From SHZL01 sp963784425 (GTDB lineage Bacteria > Pseudomonadota > Gammaproteobacteria > Xanthomonadales > SZUA-36), in the NCBI GenBank assembly GCA_963784425.1, contig CAWARM010000011.1, positions 744,001-808,000 on the forward strand: a stretch of 64,000 nt of DNA, read 5' to 3'. The notes below the pieces were generated by a model that saw only the letters and a list, made by a program, of their open reading frames with translations, was not told the origin of the DNA and searched no databases. Position 1 is the first letter of the stretch. Every line of letters starts with the position of its first letter. Made by a program: the position numbers and the translations under genes. Shown here in pieces: positions 1-7,619 of the stretch.

Positions 1-467
1 ATCAGCGCGATTGCCATTGCGGCAATGCCTTCGCCGCGTCCGCAGAAACCCAGTCGTTCGGTAGTGGTTGCCTTGACTGAAACAGCGGTTAGCCCGATTT
101 CCAGGACGGCAGCAATAGCCCCCCGCATGTGCTCCGCATGGGGTGTGATCTGCGGCTCTTCACAAGCGATGATCAGGTCAACATTTCCCACGCTCCAGCC
201 CCGTTCCTGAATCATGGCATAGACCCGTCGCAGCAGGTCCAGGCTGTCAGCACCCCGCCATGCCTCATCCCCGGGCGGAAAATGGCGGCCAATGTCACCC
301 AGGGCAAGCGCGCCGAGCAAGGCATCGCACAGTGCGTGCAGGGCCACGTCACCATCGGAGTGTCCTTCGATACCGTGATGATGCGGAATGCGCACCCCAC
401 CCAGCATGACGTGATCACCCGCGACGAAGGCATGCACGTCCAGTCCCTGGCCCACTCTAACCGTCAC
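1..467 (-). CDS. ispF: 2-C-methyl-D-erythritol 2,4-cyclodiphosphate synthase (3' end outside window)
   Basis: IspF cyclises CDP-methylerythritol 2-phosphate to the 2,4-cyclodiphosphate in the non-mevalonate isoprenoid pathway. Translating the minus strand from a GTG at 467 gives an N-terminus with GQGLDVHAF, then the metal-binding HSDGDV and HALCDALLGA, and near the window edge TTERLGFCGRGEGIAA, all in family order. About 155 residues are present, so only the last few codons are missing. The GTG follows AAGGAA at a good distance and the upstream ATG is out of frame. It lies 32 bp after ispD in the same direction, the usual ispD-ispF pairing. Confidence 0.95.
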   Translation of the reverse strand, partial: MTVRVGQGLDVHAFVAGDHVMLGGVRIPHHHGIEGHSDGDVALHALCDALLGALALGDIGRHFPPGDEAWRGADSLDLLRRVYAMIQERGWSVGNVDLIIACEEPQITPHAEHMRGAIAAVLEIGLTAVSVKATTTERLGFCGRGEGIAAMAIAL

Positions 468-499
468 GATGTTTCCTTGCTGGTGTCATGTTGCCAATA

Positions 500-1219
500 T
501 CATGTTAGTGGTGTCGTGTTAGTGGTGTCGCGCCGCCTGAGAATCAGTTCCGCCATCGGCAGGTCATCGGCGCAGGTAATCTTGACATTACTGGAGGAGC
601 CGCGCACCAGCAAGGGGTGAAAGCCTGCCCGCTCCATGGCTTCCGCATCGTCTGTGGGTTGAACTCCGGAGCGGATCGCCGCTTGCAGACTCCGTATCAA
701 GGCATCCAGTGGAAACAACTGCGGGGTCTGCGCCGACCACAAGCCGGACCGGTCCACCGTGCAGTCTATGCGTTGGTGCTCTTGTTCCCGTTTCAGGGTG
801 TCACTGACCGGAACAGCTAATATCGCGCCGTGTTCGCTGGCCAGGCCAAGGAGCATCAACTCGACCAGGGATGAGGCAGCCAGGCAGGGACGGGCCGCAT
901 CATGCACCAGCACCCACTCGCACCGCGTGTCGATGCTGCGAATATACTGCAAGCCGTTGAGCACGGACCGCGCTCGGCTGTCACCGCCCGTCGTGGTGCT
1001 CACTTCCGGAAAAAAGGGGCGAACGAGATCATCATAGGCAGCGTCATTTTGTGCCAGCACCACGGTCACCGCCTGCACGGCCGGATGTTCACGCACTGCT
1101 GCAATGCTGTGAGCCAGGACGGGTTTGCCCAGTAGCTGCATGTACTGCTTCGGCGTTGCACCTCCAAAACGGATGCTTTGACCAGCAGCAGGAATCAGGG
1201 CACGAACGTGCTGCATCAT
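500..1219 (-). CDS. ispD: 2-C-methyl-D-erythritol 4-phosphate cytidylyltransferase
   Basis: IspD transfers CMP from CTP to methylerythritol 4-phosphate, two steps before IspF. The 239-residue product is close to the usual 230-240. It opens with the nucleotide-binding stretch ALIPAAGQSIRFGG followed by PKQYMQLLGKPVL, and has VLVHDAARPC around residues 105-115 and the late VKITCADDL segment, all family hallmarks. Two ATG codons in tandem start the frame; the first is used here. It sits 12 bp after ftsB and 32 bp before ispF, so eno-ftsB-ispD-ispF is probably one transcript. Confidence 0.97.
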   Translation of the reverse strand: MMQHVRALIPAAGQSIRFGGATPKQYMQLLGKPVLAHSIAAVREHPAVQAVTVVLAQNDAAYDDLVRPFFPEVSTTTGGDSRARSVLNGLQYIRSIDTRCEWVLVHDAARPCLAASSLVELMLLGLASEHGAILAVPVSDTLKREQEHQRIDCTVDRSGLWSAQTPQLFPLDALIRSLQAAIRSGVQPTDDAEAMERAGFHPLLVRGSSSNVKITCADDLPMAELILRRRDTTNTTPLT

Positions 1220-1231
1220 GGCGTTTTGTTC

Positions 1232-1531
1232 TTATTCCTTCTTTTCCGGCTTGGGTGGAGTGCCGGGCACAACCTGGTAAAACTCTTCGTCCTCGCGAAT
1301 CATGCCCATGTCACTTCGCGCTCTTTCCTCGATGGCCTCATAACCCTGGCGCAGATCTTCCACTTCAGCCTGCAGCTCCTGGTTACGCTGTTCGAGAAAC
1401 TTGTTCTCCTCAACCTGCTCGGCAACCCGCTGTTCCAGTCGGCGCACATTGGCAAAACCGCCTTCACCCAACCAGAGTTTGTACTGCAGCGCCAGCAGCA
1501 CGATCAGCAACACCACCAGCAGAATGCGCAT
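1232..1531 (-). CDS. ftsB: Cell division protein FtsB
   Basis: FtsB is a small bitopic inner-membrane protein that forms the FtsQ-FtsB-FtsL complex at the division septum. The 99-residue product has a short N-terminal arm, one membrane segment at about residues 3-18 (ILLVVLLIVLLALQ), the conserved LWLGEGG-like junction, and a periplasmic coiled coil from about 28 to 72 rich in E, Q and N. The tail is charged. It lies 8 bp downstream of eno and just before ispD, its usual neighbour in gammaproteobacteria. Confidence 0.93.
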   Translation of the reverse strand: MRILLVVLLIVLLALQYKLWLGEGGFANVRRLEQRVAEQVEENKFLEQRNQELQAEVEDLRQGYEAIEERARSDMGMIREDEEFYQVVPGTPPKPEKKE

Positions 1532-1539
1532 GCCCTTGC

Positions 1540-2835
1540 TTACCCCCGGTTCCTGAGGTTTCTGAACGCACTGCGCCCGGCGTATTGGCCGCGCTGGCCC
1601 AGGGCTTCCTCAATCCGCAGCAATTGATTGTATTTGGCAACCCGGTCGGAACGACACAATGAGCCGGTCTTGATCTGGGTGGCGAAAGTTGCCACGGCCA
1701 GGTCGGCAATCGTGGTGTCTTCGGTTTCACCGGAGCGATGGGAAATCACTGCGCTGTATCCGGCAGCTTCGGCCATATTGATGGCTGCCAGTGTTTCACT
1801 CAAGGTACCGATCTGGTTCAGCTTGATCAGGATGGAATTGGCGATGCCTCTGTCAATGCCTTGCTGGAAAATCCGGGTATTGGTTACAAACAGGTCATCG
1901 CCCACCAGTTGGCAACGGTCGCCCAGGCGATCGGTGAGTTCTTTCCAGCCATCCCAATCACCCTCGGCCATGCCGTCCTCGACACTTATGATCGGGTACT
2001 GCGCTACCCAGCTTTCAAGATACTGGGCAAACTCGCTGGAGTCGAAACTCCTCCCCTCGGACTCGAAGTGATAACGGCCATCTCTATAGAATTCTGACGA
2101 AGCTACATCCAGGCCCAGGTACACGTCTTTGCCGACCTTGTAACCGGATTTTTCAATCGCCTCCAGTATCACTTCAACGGCAGCTTCATTGCTGGGGAGG
2201 TCCGGGGCAAATCCACCTTCATCACCCACCGCCGTGCTGTTGCCACGATGACGCAATACGGATTTCAGGGCATGAAAAATCTCAACCCCGCAGCGCAGGG
2301 CTTCGGAAAAACTCGGCAGGCCTGCCGGCAACACCATGAACTCCTGCATGTCCACGTTGTTATCTGCATGCGCTCCACCGTTGATGATATTCATCATGGG
2401 CACCGGCAAAGACAGGTCTCTGTTGTCGCCTGCGAGCCTTGCCCACAAGGGCAGGCCTCGATGTGCTGCCATCGCGTGGGCGGCGGCCAGTGATACACCA
2501 AGCAAGGCATTGGCTCCGAGATTGGCCTTGTTTTCGGTGCCATCAAGTTCCACCAGACGCTGATCAAGCACTGCCTGGTCGGCAGCGTTGGTACCGACCA
2601 GGGCATTTGCCAGCGTGGTGTTGACATTGGCCACGGCGCGTGTCACGCCCTTGCCCAGATAGCGGCGCTTGTCGCCATCCCGCAATTCAATGGCTTCACG
2701 TGACCCGGTGGATGCCCCGGACGGGACAGCAGCGCGGCCGAAGGCTCCCGACTCCAGCCGAACTTCAGCTTCGAGCGTGGGGTTGCCCCGCGAATCCAGG
2801 ATTTCGCGGGCGTGTATGGTTTTGATACGGGTCAT
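1540..2835 (-). CDS. eno: Enolase (phosphopyruvate hydratase)
   Basis: Enolase interconverts 2-phosphoglycerate and phosphoenolpyruvate in glycolysis and, in many bacteria, is part of the RNA degradosome. The 431-residue product has the normal length. Visible hallmarks are the N-terminal AREILDSRGNPTLE, GDEGGFAPDL, the metal-binding SVEDGMAEGDWDGW and VGDDLFVTN, the catalytic-lysine region SILIKLNQIGT and SHRSGETEDT. ATG at 2835 follows a GGAGAG sequence. It heads the minus-strand group leading to ispF. Confidence 0.98.
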   Translation of the reverse strand: MTRIKTIHAREILDSRGNPTLEAEVRLESGAFGRAAVPSGASTGSREAIELRDGDKRRYLGKGVTRAVANVNTTLANALVGTNAADQAVLDQRLVELDGTENKANLGANALLGVSLAAAHAMAAHRGLPLWARLAGDNRDLSLPVPMMNIINGGAHADNNVDMQEFMVLPAGLPSFSEALRCGVEIFHALKSVLRHRGNSTAVGDEGGFAPDLPSNEAAVEVILEAIEKSGYKVGKDVYLGLDVASSEFYRDGRYHFESEGRSFDSSEFAQYLESWVAQYPIISVEDGMAEGDWDGWKELTDRLGDRCQLVGDDLFVTNTRIFQQGIDRGIANSILIKLNQIGTLSETLAAINMAEAAGYSAVISHRSGETEDTTIADLAVATFATQIKTGSLCRSDRVAKYNQLLRIEEALGQRGQYAGRSAFRNLRNRG

Positions 2836-3297
2836 AACGGGAAGCTCTCCAAGCGCATTGAGTCATTTCACGGAGGTGGCCCCGGAAATTTAGCAAGCAG
2901 TATAAGTGGATTCCCGGCCTGATTCGAAGAAAATTCACAAGGCCCTGGGTGGCCATCAAGAACAGGTGACCGTGGAGCATATCTTTGACATTGGCTTCGA
3001 AGGGAGCCCTCCCTGAGCACCGATTCCACAAACAAATTTATGCGAGCAAAGATTATGAATGGAACGGCACACTCGCAAAAAAGCTGTATGGACAGAAATA
3101 AGCGGCTATTGAGAAGGGCTTTCCTGCGGTCCGCTGGCTTGATCCAAATGGGTGGTATCTGTCCGGACCGGCTTAACAAGAAATGAACATATCTTCATGA
3201 ATTTGTTCATATTCGATTCATGGATTCACCTTGTTTTCAGCCACATTTTGCGTTAGCGTGGCGATCTTGTTGCATTTGAGCTATTCAGGTACGTCAC
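2836..3297. other. AT-rich intergenic stretch with a possible degraded ORF
   Basis: This 462-bp gap between divergent eno and the L,D-transpeptidase-like gene is more AT-rich than its surroundings. On the plus strand, one frame from about 2896 to 3174 reads residues such as KQIYASKDYEWNGTLAKKLY and AVRWLDPNGWYLSGP, interrupted by two stops (near 2967 and 3100). It has no clear start, and I do not recognise the protein. It may be a gene remnant or chance. Nearer 3298 there are AT-rich repeats of TTCAT/ATGAA that could hold the promoter of the downstream gene. No structured RNA was recognised. Confidence 0.3.
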
Positions 3298-3990
3298 ATG
3301 CTTAATTTCTTTTGGCTGCTCGCAGCCAGTACGATGTTGTCAGGTACATTCAAAGCGGATGAAGTGGCTGTGATAGCCAAATTAGCCCCCAAACTCAGCC
3401 CGATCGTGATTCAAGAGGCGGTTACCGCCATGCAATGCGCCCAGAATCACGGCATCGGCCGCACGGCCAGCCGTTTAGCCATTATCGATTACTCCGTCAG
3501 TTCGCGTTCGCCACGTTTGTGGGTTTTCGATCTGCAGCAGGAGAAACTTCTTTTTGAAGAATATGTCGCCCACGGCAAGGGCTCTGGTAACGACGTGCCA
3601 GACTCGTTTTCCGACCGTGAAGGCAGCCATCAGAGCAGCCTTGGCCTGTTTTTGACCGACACCACCTATCAGGGTGGTAATGGCTATTCGATGCGACTGC
3701 AGGGCCTGAGCAAAGGGTTTAATGAGTCGGCACTGCGCCGATTGATCGTCATGCACGGCGCCGCCTACGTGAATCCACAGGCAGCGGTGAGCATGGGTCG
3801 CCTGGGCCGGTCCTGGGGCTGCCCGGCGGTTCGTCAGGAAGTGGCCAAACCGATAATTGATGCCTTGAAAGAAGGTAACTTCATTTATTCGCATGGTCCG
3901 GGCACGGAAAAATTATCGCAATGCCACACGGAAAATCTTTCCCTGGCGTCACTCACCGATACGGGGTCAGGCGCCGTCAAGCCTCTGTAA
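3298..3990 (+). CDS. Murein L,D-transpeptidase catalytic domain protein (YkuD-like, secreted)
   Basis: The 230-residue product has a hydrophobic N-terminus (residues 3-16) that looks like a Sec signal peptide, then a catalytic domain of the L,D-transpeptidase superfamily. The diagnostic pair is His153 in VMHGAAYVNP and Cys175 in SWGCPAV. Family members cross-link peptidoglycan or attach proteins to it; some of this subgroup are only known as conserved catalytic-domain proteins, so the substrate is inferred. AGGT lies 8 bases before the ATG. The gene sits alone on the plus strand between kdsA and eno, genes that are often adjacent in related bacteria, so it looks inserted there. Confidence 0.82.
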   Translation: MLNFFWLLAASTMLSGTFKADEVAVIAKLAPKLSPIVIQEAVTAMQCAQNHGIGRTASRLAIIDYSVSSRSPRLWVFDLQQEKLLFEEYVAHGKGSGNDVPDSFSDREGSHQSSLGLFLTDTTYQGGNGYSMRLQGLSKGFNESALRRLIVMHGAAYVNPQAAVSMGRLGRSWGCPAVRQEVAKPIIDALKEGNFIYSHGPGTEKLSQCHTENLSLASLTDTGSGAVKPL

Positions 3991-3993
3991 GAA

Positions 3994-4019
3994 AAACGCT
4001 CCGATAATCCGGGGCGTTT
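3994..4019 (+). terminator. Hairpin after the L,D-transpeptidase-like gene
   Basis: A 10-bp stem (left arm AAACGCTCCG, right arm CGGGGCGTTT with one G-T pair) with a 6-base loop begins 4 bases after the stop codon at 3990. It is preceded by an A run but followed by only three T, so it is a weak intrinsic terminator candidate. Confidence 0.45.
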
Positions 4020-4036
4020 GGATTATGCAACCATGG

Positions 4037-4056
4037 AAAAAGGGGTCAGAGCCCCT
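4037..4056 (-). terminator. Short GGGG/CCCC hairpin with T run after kdsA
   Basis: On the minus strand, immediately after the kdsA stop codon, AGGGG-CTCTGA-CCCC is followed by five T. The stem is short (4-5 bp) but the position and T run fit an intrinsic terminator. The palindromic core GGGGTCAGAGCCCC also resembles a repeated intergenic motif common in gammaproteobacteria. Confidence 0.45.
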
Positions 4057-4057
4057 A

Positions 4058-4873
4058 CTACTGATTTCGCTTACTGACTTCGTCAAGCTCTTTGAGGGTC
4101 ATGAGTAAGCGCTCCATCTGCGACAACGGCCATGCGTTGGGGCCATCACTGAGTGCCTTGTCGGGCTCGGGATGGGTTTCCATGAACACACCGGCCACAC
4201 CCACCGCGACCGCGGCCCGGGCCAGTACCGGGATGAATTCCCGCTGCCCTCCGGACGAAGCGCCCTGCCCGCCCGGCAATTGCACCGAATGGGTGGCATC
4301 AAATACTACCGGGCAACCGGTTTGTCGCAGCACCGCCAGCGAACGCATGTCGGACACCAGGTTGTTGTAACCGAAAGAGGCGCCGCGCTCGCACACCATG
4401 ATGTCCTGGTTGCCGGTCGCTTTGGCCTTGTCCACCACGTGGTGCATATCCCACGGGCTGAGGAACTGGCCTTTCTTGATGTTCACCGGTTTGCCGGCTT
4501 GCGCTACGCGCGTAATGAAATTGGTTTGGCGGCACAGAAAAGCGGGCGTCTGGAGCACATCCACCACTTCGGCCACGGCGCTGATGTCACTGTCTTCGTG
4601 CACATCCGTCAGCACCGGCACCCCGACTTGTCGGCGCACCTCCGCCAGGATGCGCAAGCCTGCATCGATGCCCGGCCCCCGGAAACTTTCGCCGGACGAA
4701 CGGTTGGCCTTATCGAAGGACGATTTGAAAATGAACGGGATGCAAAGACGGGTGCAGATATCCTTCAGGGTCGCGGCGGTTTCCAGCGCCAGGCGTTCCG
4801 ACTCAATGACGCAGGGCCCGGCAATCAGGAAAAAGGGTTGCTCCGGGCCAACTTCAAAGCCGGTCAGCTTCAC
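4058..4873 (-). CDS. kdsA: 3-deoxy-D-manno-octulosonate 8-phosphate synthase
   Basis: KdsA condenses phosphoenolpyruvate with arabinose 5-phosphate to make KDO 8-phosphate, the precursor of the LPS inner-core sugar. The 271-residue product shows FLIAGPCVIESE at the N-terminus, FKSSFDKANRSS, VLTDVHE, KKGQFLSPWDM, CERGASFGYNNLVSDMR and DATHSVQLPGG. The asparagine in FDKANR fits the metal-independent type. Its ATG overlaps the pyrG stop by 4 bases (ATGA), so the two are translationally coupled. The substrate is made by kdsD, and the product is dephosphorylated by kdsC, both at 31.8-33.4 kb. Confidence 0.97.
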   Translation of the reverse strand: MKLTGFEVGPEQPFFLIAGPCVIESERLALETAATLKDICTRLCIPFIFKSSFDKANRSSGESFRGPGIDAGLRILAEVRRQVGVPVLTDVHEDSDISAVAEVVDVLQTPAFLCRQTNFITRVAQAGKPVNIKKGQFLSPWDMHHVVDKAKATGNQDIMVCERGASFGYNNLVSDMRSLAVLRQTGCPVVFDATHSVQLPGGQGASSGGQREFIPVLARAAVAVGVAGVFMETHPEPDKALSDGPNAWPLSQMERLLMTLKELDEVSKRNQ

Positions 4874-6519
4874 AAATGGACCACGCGGGCGGGCAATTCG
4901 CCCTGCTGCGCACGCAGTGCAGCTTCGATAAAGCCGCTGAATAGCGGGTGTCCTGCCCGAGGATTGGAAGTGAATTCGGGATGGAACTGGCAGCCCAGGA
5001 ACCAGGGATGGGAAGGAATCTCGATCATCTCCACCAGCATGCCGTCCATTGAAAAACCCGACAGGGTCATGCCGTTTTTCTGGATGACGTCACGGTAACG
5101 GTTGTTGAACTCGTAGCGGTGACGGTGCCGTTCGGTGATCACTTCCTGGCCGTAGAGTTTTCTCGCCAGTGAACCTTCCTGCAGCCGGCATTCCTGCGCA
5201 CCCAGGCGCATGGTGCCGCCGAGGTCAGAATTCTGGTCCCGGATTTCCTTGCTGCCAGACCGGTCCAGCCATTCGGTAATCATGCCGATAACGGGGTTGG
5301 TTGTTTGTGCATTGATTTCCGTCGTGTGGGCATCTTTCAGGCCACACACGTTGCGGCAAAATTCCACCACGGCGGCCTGCATGCCATAACAGATACCAAG
5401 ATACGGAACGCCATTTTCCCGCGCATAACGAATGGCATTGACCTTGCCCTCGAACCCGCGTTCGCCAAAACCGCCCGGCACCAGGATGGCATCAACGTCC
5501 TTCAATGTGGACAAGTCACCGGAAATCAGGTCATCCGATTCAATGCGCTTGATAGTGACATGGATGCGCTGCCTCAGCCCGCCGTGGGACAGGGCTTCAG
5601 TCAGGGATTTGTAGGCATCGGCATGTTCCACGTACTTGCCCACCATGGCCACGGTCACTTCGTGCCGCGTGTTCTTGCTGCGATCAACCACTTCGCGCCA
5701 GTCATCCAGGTTGGCTGGTCCGGCTTTGAGGCCGAGGCATTCGACCACGATGTCGTCCAGGCCCTCCTCGTGCAGCATGATGGGAATGTTGTAAATGTTG
5801 TCGGCATCAAGGGCGGTAATGACCGCCTTCTTGGGAACATTGGTAAACAGTGCAATTTTGGCACGCTCCGCTTCAGTCAAATCGATCTCGGAGCGGCACA
5901 ACAGCACGTTCGGCTGGATGCCAATGCCGCGCAACTCCTTGACCGAATGCTGCGTTGGCTTGGTCTTGATTTCTTTCGCCTTGCGCAAATAAGGCACCAG
6001 GGTCAGGTGAATGAACATGGCGTTGCGGCCATATTCAACGCCCAACTGCCGGATTGCTTCCAGAAACGGCAAGGACTCGATATCGCCGACGGTCCCGCCA
6101 ATTTCCACCAGGGCCACGTCGTATCCTTCAGCGGCCTGCAGCACCCAGTTCTTGATCTCATCAGTTACGTGGGGAATCACCTGCACGGTGGCGCCCAGGT
6201 ATTCACCGCGACGCTCCTTGGTCAGGACGTTGTTGTATATGCGCCCCGTGGTGCAATTATTGAGCTGCCCCATGCGCGTGTGGATGAACCGCTCGTAATG
6301 CCCAAGGTCCAGGTCGGTTTCAGCGCCGTCCCCGGTGACGAATACTTCACCATGCTGGAACGGGCTCATGGTACCCGGGTCCACATTGAGGTAGGGGTCA
6401 AGCTTGACCATGGTGACTTTCAGGCCACGCGATTCAAGAATTGCCGCGAGGGATGCGGCCGACAGGCCCTTGCCAAGTGAGGAGACTACGCCGCCGGTTA
6501 CAAAAACTAGAGATGCCAT
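4870..6519 (-). CDS. pyrG: CTP synthase
   Basis: PyrG aminates UTP to CTP using glutamine and ATP. The 549-residue product has the amidoligase domain first (FVTGGVVSSLGKGLSAAS, then CTTGRIYNNV, ALVEIGGTVGDIES) and a class I glutamine amidotransferase domain from about residue 290, with the nucleophile in YLGICYGMQ and the late CQFHPEFTS. The open frame extends 34 codons further upstream, but the ATG at 6519, giving MASLVFVTGG, matches the family start and has AAGG upstream. It is first in a pair with kdsA. Confidence 0.97.
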   Translation of the reverse strand: MASLVFVTGGVVSSLGKGLSAASLAAILESRGLKVTMVKLDPYLNVDPGTMSPFQHGEVFVTGDGAETDLDLGHYERFIHTRMGQLNNCTTGRIYNNVLTKERRGEYLGATVQVIPHVTDEIKNWVLQAAEGYDVALVEIGGTVGDIESLPFLEAIRQLGVEYGRNAMFIHLTLVPYLRKAKEIKTKPTQHSVKELRGIGIQPNVLLCRSEIDLTEAERAKIALFTNVPKKAVITALDADNIYNIPIMLHEEGLDDIVVECLGLKAGPANLDDWREVVDRSKNTRHEVTVAMVGKYVEHADAYKSLTEALSHGGLRQRIHVTIKRIESDDLISGDLSTLKDVDAILVPGGFGERGFEGKVNAIRYARENGVPYLGICYGMQAAVVEFCRNVCGLKDAHTTEINAQTTNPVIGMITEWLDRSGSKEIRDQNSDLGGTMRLGAQECRLQEGSLARKLYGQEVITERHRHRYEFNNRYRDVIQKNGMTLSGFSMDGMLVEMIEIPSHPWFLGCQFHPEFTSNPRAGHPLFSGFIEAALRAQQGELPARVVHL

Positions 6520-6622
6520 GCCAGAACCTTGTTTTGGGTGGAATTGAATTGCCGAAGTTCTGGAAGGACATTGTAATCCAAGCTCTGCCCGGTTGCGATG
6601 AGTTTGAGCCGCACCTGTCACC

Positions 6623-6891
6623 AGGGCCTGTTAACACTATGCGGATACCCATCGACGTCGGCCATTTTTTTGCAGGACCAGGCGCACTGAGCGTGGTGTA
6701 CCATCGGTACATGAGCGAAAGTGCAACGCCGTCCTGCGGAAAAATGGCCTCGTCCCGAAGGGTTGGCTCTCAAATCGCGCCATGCGGCGTTGCGTATCGC
6801 TTATTTGGAGTCACCAAACCGCACTCCACGCGCCTTGCCTGGCACCATTTGAGAGCCAACGCTGGGCATCCGCATAGTGTTAACAGGCCCT
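6623..6891. repeat. Nested inverted-repeat element A (269 bp, three-way-junction layout)
   Basis: The ends are 29-base inverted repeats matching at 28 positions (AGGGCCTGTTAACACTATGC... at 6623-6651 and its complement at 6863-6891). Inside are two further stems: 6660-6678 with 6731-6749 (19 bp; two mismatches that would be G-U pairs in RNA, apex hairpin TGTACC-ATC-GGTACA) and 6762-6775 with 6847-6860 (14 bp, perfect). The second stem encloses a 26-base segment at 6801-6826 containing TTTGG...CCAAACCGCACTC. The same layout and loop recur at 27165-27439. There is no coding sequence of credible length. It occupies most of the 455-bp gap between divergent pyrG and the gene at 6975. Confidence 0.88.
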
Positions 6892-6974
6892 AAATAGTGC
6901 GCCGCTCAGGTTTCAACGCCGCAAGCGATGGAGTAGACTCCGCCCTTTTGGAGCTTCGCCGAAGCGGGATCAGG

Positions 6975-7526
6975 ATGTTGTCACTATACAAAACCACAAG
7001 GAAAAATACGCCCGGGCTGAAGAATGCGTGGGCCAGGGCCGGCTTGGCCTGCTGCCTGCTTTTCGCCTGTGCTCAGCTCTGCGCAGATGACACACCGGGT
7101 CATCTTGCCGCCCCCGGGCCCTGGACACTGGATAAGTGGCGGCTGCAGACGTCCCTGTATACCCACCACTGGAGCTACAACCCGGAACACAACGACCATC
7201 AGCACCTGATCAATGTCGAGGCGGTTTTCGAAAACAACTGGCTGGCCGGCGGCGCCATTTTCGATAACTCCTTTGGCCAGAATTCGTGGTTTCTGTACAT
7301 GGGTTACGAATGGCCGCTCTTTGGTTCAAAGTACTTTTACATAAAGCTCGTCGGGGGCCTGCTGTACGGTTACAAGGATGAATACAAGGATAAGATTCCG
7401 CTTAACGGGAATAATATTGCTCCCGCGATAATTCCGATCCTGGGCGCACAATACAAGTGGTTCTTCACGGAGCTGGATATTGCCGGTACCGCCGCCATAA
7501 CCTGGACTGCCGGCTTTCAATTCTAG
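6975..7526 (+). CDS. Putative outer-membrane beta-barrel protein, PagP-like
   Basis: The 183-residue product begins with a basic stretch then a hydrophobic segment (AGLACCLLFACAQLCA) that reads as a signal peptide cleaved before DDTP. The mature part alternates aromatic and polar residues, includes WSYNPEHNDHQ, GYEWPLFGSKYFYIKLVGG and ends GFQF, a terminal aromatic typical of outer-membrane barrels. Length and pattern resemble PagP-type palmitoyltransferase-like proteins, but I cannot confirm the catalytic residues, so enzyme activity is not claimed. The frame is open back to a GTG at 6897; the ATG at 6975 places the signal peptide correctly. Confidence 0.6.
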   Translation: MLSLYKTTRKNTPGLKNAWARAGLACCLLFACAQLCADDTPGHLAAPGPWTLDKWRLQTSLYTHHWSYNPEHNDHQHLINVEAVFENNWLAGGAIFDNSFGQNSWFLYMGYEWPLFGSKYFYIKLVGGLLYGYKDEYKDKIPLNGNNIAPAIIPILGAQYKWFFTELDIAGTAAITWTAGFQF

Positions 7527-7619
7527 GGATTTTCTACCGCCCACCGCCCGGCGCGGTACAATCCGACCGGTAAAACAGCATTCAGCCCGGCGGCCCTGCG
7601 CCCGCCTTCACGGAGTTTC

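Noticed and set aside
4037..4056. GGGGTCAGAGCCCC as an insertion-sequence end
   Set aside because: Only one copy is present here and it is better explained as a short terminator hairpin after kdsA.
5305..6480. Plus-strand 391-codon open frame
   Set aside because: It lies wholly antisense to pyrG and shows no family motifs; long antisense frames are common at this GC content.
6623..6891. Integron attC site
   Set aside because: The ends contain GTTAAC and GGCCTGT but not the RYYYAAC/GTTRRRY boxes in attC order, and no integrase or cassette array is present.
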